Source: Cellvibrio sp. (GTDB lineage: Bacteria > Pseudomonadota > Gammaproteobacteria > Pseudomonadales > Cellvibrionaceae). Taken from it: a DNA stretch of 5,307 nt. The notes under the pieces are model-generated. The model made no database searches, was not told the origin of the DNA, and worked only from the letters and a program-made list of their open reading frames with translations. The stretch lies in NCBI GenBank assembly GCA_021323495.1, contig JAJQJO010000317.1, positions 1 to 5,307 on the forward strand. The letters are read 5' to 3'. This document shows, piece after piece, positions 1 to 5,307 of this stretch. Position 1 is the first letter of the stretch. Each line of letters starts with the position of its first letter. A program made the position numbers and the translations under genes.

Positions 1-770
1 CCTTACCCACGGTAATTCTTGGTTTCCTCGCCGGTTTGTGGCTGGCACCCTTTATGGAAAACCATTTGCCCGCGATTTTCAGTATTTTAATTTTGTTGCC
101 ATTCATTATGTTGGTGACCGGATTTATTTGGAGTCGTTTTCCTGAATCGATTCGCGTGCGTGTTACTGAAGGTTGGGAATCCGTCATTTTGATTCTGCCC
201 ATTATAATGACTGTGTGGGCCTGTGTTGCGGTTAGTCCGTTCACCGAAGTCTGGTTTTTTGATGGCAGTATGCGCCAATGGTTTACCGATAACGGTATTA
301 ATTACGATCAACGCAATGCATTGGTCGTTGGTATCGTGATGGGCTTTGCTGTCATTCCGAGTATTTTTTCTATTGCCGAAGATGCGGTATTCAGTGTGCC
401 GCGTCACCTTACGCAAGGTTCGCTTGCACTGGGTGCAACGCGTTGGCAAACCATGGTCGGTGTGGTATTGCCAACTGCAAGCCCCGGTATTTTTTCGGCG
501 GTGATGATGGGCTTTGGCCGAGCTGTTGGTGAAACGATGATTGTATTGATGGCTACTGGTAATAGCCCGGTGGTGAATTTCAATATCTTTGAAGGTATGC
601 GTACGCTTTCCGCCAATATCGCCGTGGAGTTGCCAGAAACGGCCGTAGCCAGTACCCATTTCCGCGTACTGTTCCTGGCGGCGTTGGTACTGCTCGCACT
701 GACCTTTGTAGTGAATACGCTCGCTGAAGTTATTCGTCAGCGCTTGCGTCAACGCTACAGCAATCTTTAA
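1..770 (+). CDS. pstC: Phosphate ABC transporter permease PstC, 5'-truncated by the window
   Basis: Inner-membrane permease subunit of the high-affinity phosphate importer PstSCAB; it pairs with PstA to form the phosphate channel. The frame is already open at base 3, so the true start lies upstream; 255 codons are visible. About six hydrophobic segments can be seen. The permease cytoplasmic-loop (EAA-type) motif reads GSLALGATRWQTMVGVVLP at bases 417-473, preceded by a conserved AVIPSIFSIAEDA segment. Just after it comes GRAVGET, the Arg/Glu-containing helix conserved in PstC and PstA. The C-terminus is short and basic. An internal TTG at base 36 would open a shorter frame but lies inside a membrane segment and is not a credible start. 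The gene sits 15 bp before pstA and is surely co-transcribed with it. Assignment to PstC rather than a second PstA rests on gene order and on this RAVGETMIVLMATGN segment. Whether PstC is enlarged like its partner PstA cannot be seen here. Confidence 0.93.
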   Translation, partial: LPTVILGFLAGLWLAPFMENHLPAIFSILILLPFIMLVTGFIWSRFPESIRVRVTEGWESVILILPIIMTVWACVAVSPFTEVWFFDGSMRQWFTDNGINYDQRNALVVGIVMGFAVIPSIFSIAEDAVFSVPRHLTQGSLALGATRWQTMVGVVLPTASPGIFSAVMMGFGRAVGETMIVLMATGNSPVVNFNIFEGMRTLSANIAVELPETAVASTHFRVLFLAALVLLALTFVVNTLAEVIRQRLRQRYSNL

Positions 771-775
771 TTCCT

Positions 776-780
776 GGTGG
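776..780 (+). promoter_or_regulatory. Ribosome binding site of pstA
   Basis: GGTGG lies five bases before the ATG at 786, which is normal Shine-Dalgarno spacing. It overlaps the alternative in-frame GTG at 777, so that GTG cannot use it. This favours ATG 786 as the pstA start, giving 562 rather than 565 residues. Confidence 0.55.
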
Positions 781-785
781 ATGCA

Positions 786-2474
786 ATGAAAAATTTTGTA
801 AAAGCACAAGCCGACTGGTTCAAAAGTGGCTCGCCCTGGATTTGGTTAAATGGCGGCGCAGTGGCCATTTGTATGGTGATGGTGGTGGGATTGCTCGGCT
901 TGATTGCGATTCGCGGCTTCGGCCATTTTTGGCCCGCCGATATTTTGCAAACCTCCATTGTTGATCGCGAAGGTGTTCGCCAGATTATTATGGGTGAAGA
1001 AGTGCGCGCGGAAATTATCCCGGCAGCAGTCGCACGCGATGGCGGTTACACCGTTGAAAAAGATGTGGAATTGATTACCCGCTATTTATTCAAAATGGGC
1101 AATCGCGACGTCAACGGCCGGGACTTCGCCTGGTTTCTTGAAACGGGTATGGATAAATGGGAATACCCGCTTGATGCAATTTCTATTGAGCGGCGTGAAT
1201 GGGGTAACTTTTATGGATATCCGGTTGCAATTAAAGAACAGGATAAAATCATCAGCGAATTGAGCAGCGCTGATTTCTGGACGCAGTTGGATCAACGTAT
1301 CGAGCGCGCGTTGGACTTGCATTCACAAATCCATCGCATTGAAAAATCTGATATCGGGCGTATCAACAAACGTATGGATGACTTGCGTCTGGAGCGTCGC
1401 CGTTTGGAGTTGGATGGTATTACCGGTGATCAACTTGCGAAAGCAGATGTGGAACTTGCTGCGCGTCGCGCCGAGTTGGAAGCAGAATACAGCGTGATCA
1501 AAAAAACACGCGATGACCTTCTCGCTGAAGCAACTCGCGACAAGTTAATCGGCCGCACTGCTGATGGCAAAGAAGTTGTTATTGGATTTGATCATATTGT
1601 ACGCGTCACCCGTCCAAACGAAATGGGCGTGTTCGCCAAGCTTGGTCAATACGCTGAACGCTTTTGGGAATTTATGAGTGATGAGCCGCGCGAGGCAAAT
1701 ACCGAAGGCGGTATTTTCCCTGCGATTTTCGGCACCCTGACCATGGTGATTGTTATGTCCATCATGGTGACGCCTTTTGGTGTGCTGGCCGCGATTTATT
1801 TGCGCGAATATGCGCGGCAAGGGACTTTCCTGAAAATTATCCGAATCTCTGTTTATAACCTCGCTGGTGTGCCTTCGATTGTTTACGGGGTGTTTGGTTT
1901 GGGCTTTTTTGTGTATACCCTCGGCGGTAATCTCGATGAATTGTTTTATGCGGAATCATTGCCATCGCCAACTTTTGGTACACCAGGATTATTTTGGGCA
2001 TCACTCACACTGGCCTTGCTCACCTTGCCGATTGTTATCGTGTCTACTGAAGAGGGTTTGTCGCGTATTCCAAGTACTATTCGTCAAGGTAGTCTGGCTC
2101 TCGGTGCGACCAAAGCGGAAACATTGTGGAAAGTTGTGGTGCCGTTGGCGACTCCAGCGATGATGACCGGCTTGATTTTAGCGATTGCCCGCGCTGCCGG
2201 TGAAGTGGCACCGCTGATGTTGGTCGGTGTGGTGAAGCTTGCTCCTGCATTGCCAGTTGATGGCAATTACCCTTATTTGCATCTCGACCAAAAAATTATG
2301 CACCTGGGTTTCCATATCTATGATGTGGGCTTCCAAAGCCCGAACGTGGAAGCGGCGCGTCCGCTGGTTTATGCAACTTCTTTGACGCTGGTGTTGCTCA
2401 TTATTACGCTGAATATTACCGCGATTAAAATCCGTAACAACCTGCGCGAAAAATATCGCAGCGCGTCGGATTAA
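786..2474 (+). CDS. pstA: Phosphate ABC transporter permease PstA, long form with coiled-coil insert
   Basis: Second membrane subunit of the PstSCAB phosphate importer. The product is 562 residues from ATG 786, against roughly 300 for the E. coli form (recalled). Order: a short N-terminus (MKNFVKAQADWFKSG), one membrane helix at about residues 19-43, then a hydrophilic stretch to about 300, then a permease domain to the C-terminus. The first part resembles the DUF3333-type N-terminus of long PstA proteins in Pseudomonas and relatives. Residues about 165-250 are charged and heptad-like, rich in Arg, Glu, Leu and Asp, and probably form a coiled coil. The permease domain shows the EAA-type loop GSLALGATKAETLWKVVVP (residues 435-453) and ARAAGEVAPL (468-477), matching the RAVGET segment of PstC. 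With one helix before it and the permease helices after it, the extra segment probably lies in the periplasm; this is inference. The gene starts 15 bp after pstC, and 70 bp separate it from pstB. GTG 777 is a less likely start. Confidence 0.94.
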   Translation: MKNFVKAQADWFKSGSPWIWLNGGAVAICMVMVVGLLGLIAIRGFGHFWPADILQTSIVDREGVRQIIMGEEVRAEIIPAAVARDGGYTVEKDVELITRYLFKMGNRDVNGRDFAWFLETGMDKWEYPLDAISIERREWGNFYGYPVAIKEQDKIISELSSADFWTQLDQRIERALDLHSQIHRIEKSDIGRINKRMDDLRLERRRLELDGITGDQLAKADVELAARRAELEAEYSVIKKTRDDLLAEATRDKLIGRTADGKEVVIGFDHIVRVTRPNEMGVFAKLGQYAERFWEFMSDEPREANTEGGIFPAIFGTLTMVIVMSIMVTPFGVLAAIYLREYARQGTFLKIIRISVYNLAGVPSIVYGVFGLGFFVYTLGGNLDELFYAESLPSPTFGTPGLFWASLTLALLTLPIVIVSTEEGLSRIPSTIRQGSLALGATKAETLWKVVVPLATPAMMTGLILAIARAAGEVAPLMLVGVVKLAPALPVDGNYPYLHLDQKIMHLGFHIYDVGFQSPNVEAARPLVYATSLTLVLLIITLNITAIKIRNNLREKYRSASD

Positions 2475-2483
2475 CACGCAAAA

Positions 2484-2517
2484 CTGTAATAATTTTGTCA
2501 TCAATCTGAAATATAGT
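2484..2517 (+). promoter_or_regulatory. Pho box and -10 element: internal PhoB-dependent promoter for pstB-phoU
   Basis: Three seven-base repeats with four-base AT-rich spacers lie at exact 11-bp intervals: CTGTAAT (2484-2490), TTGTCAT (2495-2501) and CTGAAAT (2506-2512). They match the known PhoB half-site CTGTCAT at 6, 6 and 5 of 7 positions. TATAGT at 2512-2517 follows the first two repeats by 10 bases. This is the geometry of a PhoB-activated promoter, where the Pho box replaces the -35; the E. coli phoA promoter, as I recall it, has the same 10-base gap and the same TATAGT. Transcription would start near 2523-2525, giving a leader of about 20 bases before the pstB ATG. What is seen is the repeat spacing and the -10; PhoB binding and promoter activity are inferred. 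Confidence 0.8.
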
Positions 2518-2544
2518 AGTAAAAATATCAAACAGGCCTAGCTT

Positions 2545-3321
2545 ATGACCCCGACAGCATTGGTGGAACCGATCAAGCTTGAAGTAAAAAACCTCAACTT
2601 GTACTACGATCAAAAGCGCGCACTCAATAGTGTGAGTATGAAAATACCGGAAAAAAAAGTAACGGCTTTTATTGGTCCGTCCGGTTGCGGTAAATCAACA
2701 CTCCTGCGCTGTTTTAATCGAATGAACGATTTGGTTGACGCATGTCGTGTTGAAGGCGAAATTATTCTCGATGGCGGTAATATTTACGACAAGCATGTCG
2801 ATGTGGCGGAATTGCGTCGGCAAGTGGGAATGGTGTTCCAAAAACCCAATCCATTTCCAAAATCAATTTATGAAAATGTTGCTTATGGTCTACGCTTACA
2901 AGGCGTGAAATCAAAACGCGTTTTGGATGAAGTGGTTGAGAAATCGTTGCGCGGTGCGGCGCTCTGGGATGAAGTAAAAGATCGCTTGCACGATAATGCA
3001 TTTGGGCTGTCAGGCGGACAGCAACAGCGTTTGGTAATTGCCCGCGCGATAGCGATTGAACCGGAAGTAATTTTACTCGATGAACCCGCTTCGGCACTCG
3101 ATCCAATTTCAACGTTAAAAATTGAAGAGTTGATCAACGAGCTCAAGCACCAATACACTATTGTGATAGTGACGCACAATATGCAGCAAGCCGCACGTGT
3201 TTCCGATTACACAGCATTTATGTATATGGGTGATTTGATTGAGCATGATCTGACCGACACGCTCTTTACCAATCCCGGGAAAAAACAAACAGAAGATTAC
3301 ATCACCGGCCGTTACGGTTAA
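2545..3321 (+). CDS. pstB: Phosphate ABC transporter ATP-binding protein PstB
   Basis: Cytoplasmic ATPase that powers phosphate import through PstC/PstA. Its 258 residues are the normal family length, and all catalytic elements are present: Walker A GPSGCGKST (44-52), Q-loop Gln at 99 in MVFQKPNPFPKSIYENVAYG, ABC signature LSGGQQQR (155-162), Walker B VILLDEP (175-181), D-loop SALD (183-186) and the switch His at 211 (VTHNMQQAARVSD). The FQKPNPFPKSIYEN segment and the C-terminal TEDYITGRYG are characteristic of PstB and separate it from other ABC ATPases. ATG 2545 is the first in-frame ATG. Its Shine-Dalgarno is weak: AGG at 2534-2536, eight bases upstream. The gene lies behind its own Pho box and 13 bp before phoU, so the two probably form a sub-operon inducible by phosphate starvation. 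Confidence 0.98.
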   Translation: MTPTALVEPIKLEVKNLNLYYDQKRALNSVSMKIPEKKVTAFIGPSGCGKSTLLRCFNRMNDLVDACRVEGEIILDGGNIYDKHVDVAELRRQVGMVFQKPNPFPKSIYENVAYGLRLQGVKSKRVLDEVVEKSLRGAALWDEVKDRLHDNAFGLSGGQQQRLVIARAIAIEPEVILLDEPASALDPISTLKIEELINELKHQYTIVIVTHNMQQAARVSDYTAFMYMGDLIEHDLTDTLFTNPGKKQTEDYITGRYG

Positions 3322-3324
3322 TGC

Positions 3325-3329
3325 GGAGG
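3325..3329 (+). promoter_or_regulatory. Ribosome binding site of phoU
   Basis: GGAGG, a full Shine-Dalgarno core, lies five bases before ATG 3335 but eleven before the next in-frame ATG at 3341, so it decides for the first. It lies in the 13-bp gap after the pstB stop, and is clearly stronger than the site of pstB. Confidence 0.7.
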
Positions 3330-3334
3330 CGCAC

Positions 3335-4060
3335 ATGGTTATGGATATTACGAGTCACACCCATCATATTTCACAACAATACAATATCGAGCTCGAGGCT
3401 ATCCGCACCCATTTATCGGAAATGGGCGGTATGGCGCAGCGTCAGGTAAATGATGCAATCCAGTCTTTGATCGATGCCGATGTTGAGCGCGCCGAGCAAG
3501 TGGTGCGCGCCGATATGAAAGTCAATACGATGGAAATGACCATCGATGAAGAATGTATCCGCATCCTTGCGCGCCGCCAGCCAGCCGCCAGCGATTTGCG
3601 GTTAGTCATTGCGGTCACCAAAGCCATTACTGATCTGGAACGTATTGGTGACGAAGCCAGCAAAATTGCCCGTCAGGCAATCGCGATGAATAAAGACGGA
3701 CTCGCGCCGCGCGGTTATATTGAGGTGCGCCATATCGGTGGCAATGTGTCGCGCATGTTGCAGGATGCACTCGATGCGTTTGCACGCCTGGATATGGAAC
3801 TCGCGCTCAATGTAGTGCAGACCGATAAGCAGGTCGATATGGAGTACAGCACCGCCATGCGCGAGCTGGTGACTTTTATGATCGAAGATCCACGCAGCAT
3901 CACGCGTGTGCTTAATATCATGTGGTCGCTGCGTGCGTTAGAGCGAATTGGCGACCATGCGCGTAACCTCGCTCAGTATGTGATTTATCTGGTCAATGGT
4001 GAAGATGTCCGCCATTCCAATCTGGAAGAGATCGAAGAGAACATCAATAGTAAGGAATAA
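3335..4060 (+). CDS. phoU: Phosphate signalling regulator PhoU
   Basis: Cytoplasmic all-helical protein that passes the state of the Pst transporter to the histidine kinase PhoR and keeps the Pho regulon off when phosphate is plentiful. The 241 residues fit the usual length. Two tandem PhoU three-helix repeats are visible. Each carries the metal-binding signature: TDLERIGDEASKIARQ at residues 99-114 and RALERIGDHARNLAQY at 200-215. The stretch EECIRILARRQPAASDLRLV (72-91) is also typical. The N-terminus has a His-rich SHTHHIS run (7-13), as in many gammaproteobacterial PhoU proteins. The gene is last in the pst operon, 13 bp after pstB with a strong ribosome site, and is followed by an intrinsic terminator. 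Nothing looks broken. The PhoB/PhoR genes are not in the window. Confidence 0.97.
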   Translation: MVMDITSHTHHISQQYNIELEAIRTHLSEMGGMAQRQVNDAIQSLIDADVERAEQVVRADMKVNTMEMTIDEECIRILARRQPAASDLRLVIAVTKAITDLERIGDEASKIARQAIAMNKDGLAPRGYIEVRHIGGNVSRMLQDALDAFARLDMELALNVVQTDKQVDMEYSTAMRELVTFMIEDPRSITRVLNIMWSLRALERIGDHARNLAQYVIYLVNGEDVRHSNLEEIEENINSKE

Positions 4061-4121
4061 GCTCGCTATTGCCCGGGTTACGTATTTTTTGCGTGACTAA
4101 AGCAATTTCCTCTTGTTAAAT

Positions 4122-4157
4122 AACCCGCGCCTGCTTGCAGGCGCGGGTTTTTATTTT
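4122..4157 (+). terminator. Intrinsic terminator of the pst-phoU operon
   Basis: AACCCGCGCCTG (4122-4133) pairs without mismatch with CAGGCGCGGGTT (4138-4149) around a CTTG loop: a 12-bp, GC-rich stem. TTTTTATTTT follows at the 3' foot of the stem (4148-4157), partly overlapping its last two bases. It lies about 60 bp after the phoU stop. On the opposite strand the stem is followed only by a mixed A/T stretch, so termination there would be weaker. It separates the phosphate genes from the sugar-related genes downstream. Confidence 0.93.
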
Positions 4158-4225
4158 CCGGGTCAAACACTACTGGTGTCCGTTCTCCTCCCAAGGCTTA
4201 AGCAGGTGACTACAGCGACAAATTA

Positions 4226-4262
4226 GGTCTTGTCGGATACCCCATAAATATATAATATAAAT
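4226..4262 (+). promoter_or_regulatory. Candidate promoter with overlapping dyad, upstream of the regulator pseudogene
   Basis: A very AT-rich tract contains a perfect -10, TATAAT, at 4251-4256. A partial -35, TTGTCG (4230-4235, four of six consensus bases), lies 15 bases before it, a short spacer. The -35 sits inside an imperfect dyad GGTCTTGTCGGATACC (4226-4241; outer GGT/ACC arms plus one inner T/A pair), which could be an operator for the adjacent GntR-type regulator. The predicted leader would be short, about 13 bases before ATG 4276. The -10 is convincing. The -35 and the operator role are guesses, because dyads this short occur by chance. Confidence 0.4.
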
Positions 4263-4275
4263 AGGCTAAATAACT

Positions 4276-4834
4276 ATGCTGGATACAGGGCGTAATCTTA
4301 CTCACCAGTTAACCCATCAACTGGGTGCGGCAATTGTTCAGGGTCAATACGCGATTGATAAATCCTTCCCAACCGAGGCGGAGCTATCGCAACAATTTAA
4401 CATCAGCCGCAGCGTTACTCGCGAAGCGGTAAAAATGCTTACTGCCAAAGGGCTGATTGCATCGCGCCCGCGGCAGGGCATCCGGGTCATGCCGAGTGCC
4501 CACTGGAATATGTTTGATGCCGATGTGCTCGGGTGGACGCTCAATGCTCGCCCTTCGTTGGAGCTGCTGCGCGAGTTCACCCAATTACGCATGGCAATAG
4601 AACCTGAAGCGGCGGTATTGGCTGCTGAAAACAATCAGGACGCAACAAAAATCAAGGCAATTGGCGATGCATTGGCATCAGTTAAAAGGCGTGCTTACGG
4701 CGGATTATGAAGACCACAAGCGTATTTATGACGCTATTTGTGCGGGCGACCAGGAAGGTGCCAGCAAAGCGGTAAAAACCCTGCTGCAAGAAGTTATGCA
4801 GTTGATTAATGTATCTCTGGTAAAACCCAAATAG
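4276..4834 (+). pseudogene. GntR/FCD-family (DgoR-like) sugar-acid regulator, disrupted by internal deletion and frameshift
   Basis: The head frame runs from ATG 4276 to TGA 4708-4710 (144 codons). Residues about 8-72 form an intact GntR winged helix: FPTEAELSQQFNISRSVTRE, then AVKMLTAKGLI and the wing SRPRQGIRV. WNMFDADVLGW (77-87) and LRMAIEPEAAVLAAE (104-118) open an FCD ligand domain, and WN-D-DVL-W resembles E. coli DgoR, the D-galactonate repressor. After about residue 134 the frame turns to nonsense (VKRRAYGGL). The true FCD C-terminus resumes in the +1 frame at about 4679: LKGVLTADYEDHKRIYDAI, ending EVMQLINVSLVKPK at TAG 4832-4834. Head plus tail give only about 185 residues, while such regulators have roughly 225-240. 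About 50 residues are therefore missing, including the helix that normally carries the Asp-x3-His metal ligands. A deletion whose length is not a multiple of three explains both defects. The truncated head could still bind DNA, but effector response should be lost. An assembly or sequencing error cannot be excluded. Confidence 0.82.
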
Positions 4835-4838
4835 CCCG

Positions 4839-4855
4839 GGCAGTCTCAGACTACC
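4839..4855. repeat. 17-bp inverted repeat between regulator pseudogene and dehydrogenase
   Basis: GGCAGTCTCAGACTACC is a dyad with arms GGcAGTCT / AGACTaCC around one central C; seven of eight positions pair. It begins five bases after the regulator stop and about 75 bp before the dehydrogenase start. No T run follows, so it is not a usual intrinsic terminator. It could be an operator for the downstream gene or a chance dyad. I see no convincing -35/-10 pair in this 96-bp gap, so the dehydrogenase may be transcribed from the promoter before the pseudogene. Confidence 0.35.
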
Positions 4856-4930
4856 GCCTGTGCTATAAGGTGCTTATGTTTATATCGTGGCGTTGATACG
4901 AACGGCGCGTGAACCCAGAGAGAAATCAAC

Positions 4931-5307
4931 ATGTACAGCTACTCAGCCCATCCAGGGTATACCCGCTACCCGAGTTTGCAGGATCGCAGTGTATTTATCA
5001 CTGGCGGCGCTACCGGTATTGGCGCGGCGTTGGTGGAAGCCTTTGCTGCCCAAGGTGCAAAGGTCGCCTTTGTCGATCTTGATGAAGCGGGAGCAACAGC
5101 ACTTTGCGATGAGCTGGAGGCAAAAGGTTATGCGCGCCCCTGGTTCGAACTTTGCGATGTCAGTGACATAACTGCATTGCGACGGAGTATCGTTGATGCA
5201 CAAACGGCTCAAGGTAATATCCAGGTGCTGGTTAATAATGCGGCCAACGATCAGCGTTTTGATACACGCAGTATTACCGAAGCAGATTGGCATCGCGGTT
5301 TGGCGAT
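4931..5307 (+). CDS. SDR-family oxidoreductase, probable aldose (sugar) 1-dehydrogenase, 3'-truncated by the window
   Basis: Classical short-chain dehydrogenase/reductase, NAD(P)-dependent; 125 codons are visible and the frame is still open at the window end. The Rossmann start is clear: the glycine motif TGGATGIG (residues 24-31), strand 2 ending in VDLD (48-51; the acidic end favours NAD over NADP), CDVSD (75-79) and NNAAND (102-107), a variant of the usual NNAG. The Ser, Tyr and Lys of the active site lie beyond the window. YPSLQDRSVFITGG near the N-terminus and LVNNAANDQRF recall bacterial D-xylose/D-galactose 1-dehydrogenases of the XylB type, which oxidise the sugar to its lactone. The nearby DgoR-like regulator remnant supports a sugar-to-aldonate role. 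ATG 4931 is the start because the frame meets a TGA at 4910-4912 and no other ATG lies between; a purine-rich AGAGAGAAA (4917-4925) serves as ribosome site. The substrate cannot be fixed, and other SDR functions remain possible. Confidence 0.85.
   Translation, partial: MYSYSAHPGYTRYPSLQDRSVFITGGATGIGAALVEAFAAQGAKVAFVDLDEAGATALCDELEAKGYARPWFELCDVSDITALRRSIVDAQTAQGNIQVLVNNAANDQRFDTRSITEADWHRGLA

Noticed and set aside
777..785. GTG 777 as start of pstA
   Set aside because: It overlaps the GGTGG that serves ATG 786 and has no Shine-Dalgarno of its own at proper spacing.
87..809. 240-codon open frame on the - strand opposite pstC
   Set aside because: It lies entirely over the well-supported pstC/pstA coding sequence, its product has no recognisable domain and is rich in His, Asn, Thr and Arg as expected from a reverse-frame shadow, and no ribosome site or promoter was seen.
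417..2152. Repeated GSLALGAT coding motif in pstC and pstA
   Set aside because: It is the conserved cytoplasmic-loop motif of paralogous ABC permeases, not a DNA repeat; the nucleotide sequences differ at many positions.
1867..2163. 98-codon + strand frame inside pstA
   Set aside because: It overlaps the permease domain of PstA in another frame. The Cys- and Arg-rich product has no motif, and the PstA frame fully explains the region.
4077..4097. Hairpin GTTACGT / GCGTGAC just after phoU
   Set aside because: A 7-bp stem with two T-G wobbles whose T run lies in the loop rather than after the stem. The perfect 12-bp terminator 25 bp further on is the credible one.
4167..4179. Dyad ACACTACTGGTGT as possible operator
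   Set aside because: One of six arm pairs is mismatched, it lies over 70 bp from the candidate -10, and it matches no regulator consensus I know.
4196..4203. Perfect 8-bp palindrome GCTTAAGC
   Set aside because: Short palindromes are expected by chance, and nothing nearby supports a function.
4887..5171. 94-codon + strand frame over the dehydrogenase start
   Set aside because: The frame starting at ATG 4931 carries the SDR glycine motif and NNAA motif over the same bases, so this frame is a shadow.

Overview
The window holds the distal part of a phosphate-specific transport (pst) operon, pstC (3' part)-pstA-pstB-phoU, all on the + strand. An intergenic region follows with a strong intrinsic terminator. 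After it come a broken GntR/FCD-family regulator gene and the first 125 codons of a short-chain dehydrogenase that runs off the window end. The unusually long PstA, with a large extra segment between its first membrane helix and its permease domain, together with the pstC-pstA-pstB-phoU order, suggests a gammaproteobacterium. The sugar-oxidation style neighbourhood would suit a saccharolytic marine or soil group such as Cellvibrionaceae. This placement is inference from protein style, not from a marker gene.

Layout: 1-770 pstC C-terminal half; 786-2474 pstA; 2475-2544 a 70-bp gap with a well-formed Pho box and -10 element; 2545-3321 pstB; 3335-4060 phoU; 4122-4157 terminator; about 4226-4262 candidate promoter/operator; 4276-4834 GntR/FCD regulator pseudogene; 4835-4930 short gap with an inverted repeat; 4931-5307 SDR dehydrogenase (partial). 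No tRNA, rRNA, CRISPR array or insertion sequence was seen.

How the genes work together: PstC and PstA form the inner-membrane channel, PstB is the ATPase that drives uptake of phosphate delivered by PstS (not in the window), and PhoU couples transporter state to the PhoR/PhoB phosphate sensor. The Pho box between pstA and pstB indicates that pstB-phoU can be transcribed from an internal PhoB-activated promoter, in addition to read-through from upstream. The terminator after phoU insulates this module from an unrelated sugar-catabolism locus. There, a DgoR-like regulator has lost about 50 residues of its ligand-binding domain plus reading frame, next to a dehydrogenase resembling aldose 1-dehydrogenases.

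I see no wholly novel system. The observations most worth a second look are the internal Pho box promoter, the deletion/frameshift in the regulator, and the coiled-coil insert of PstA.
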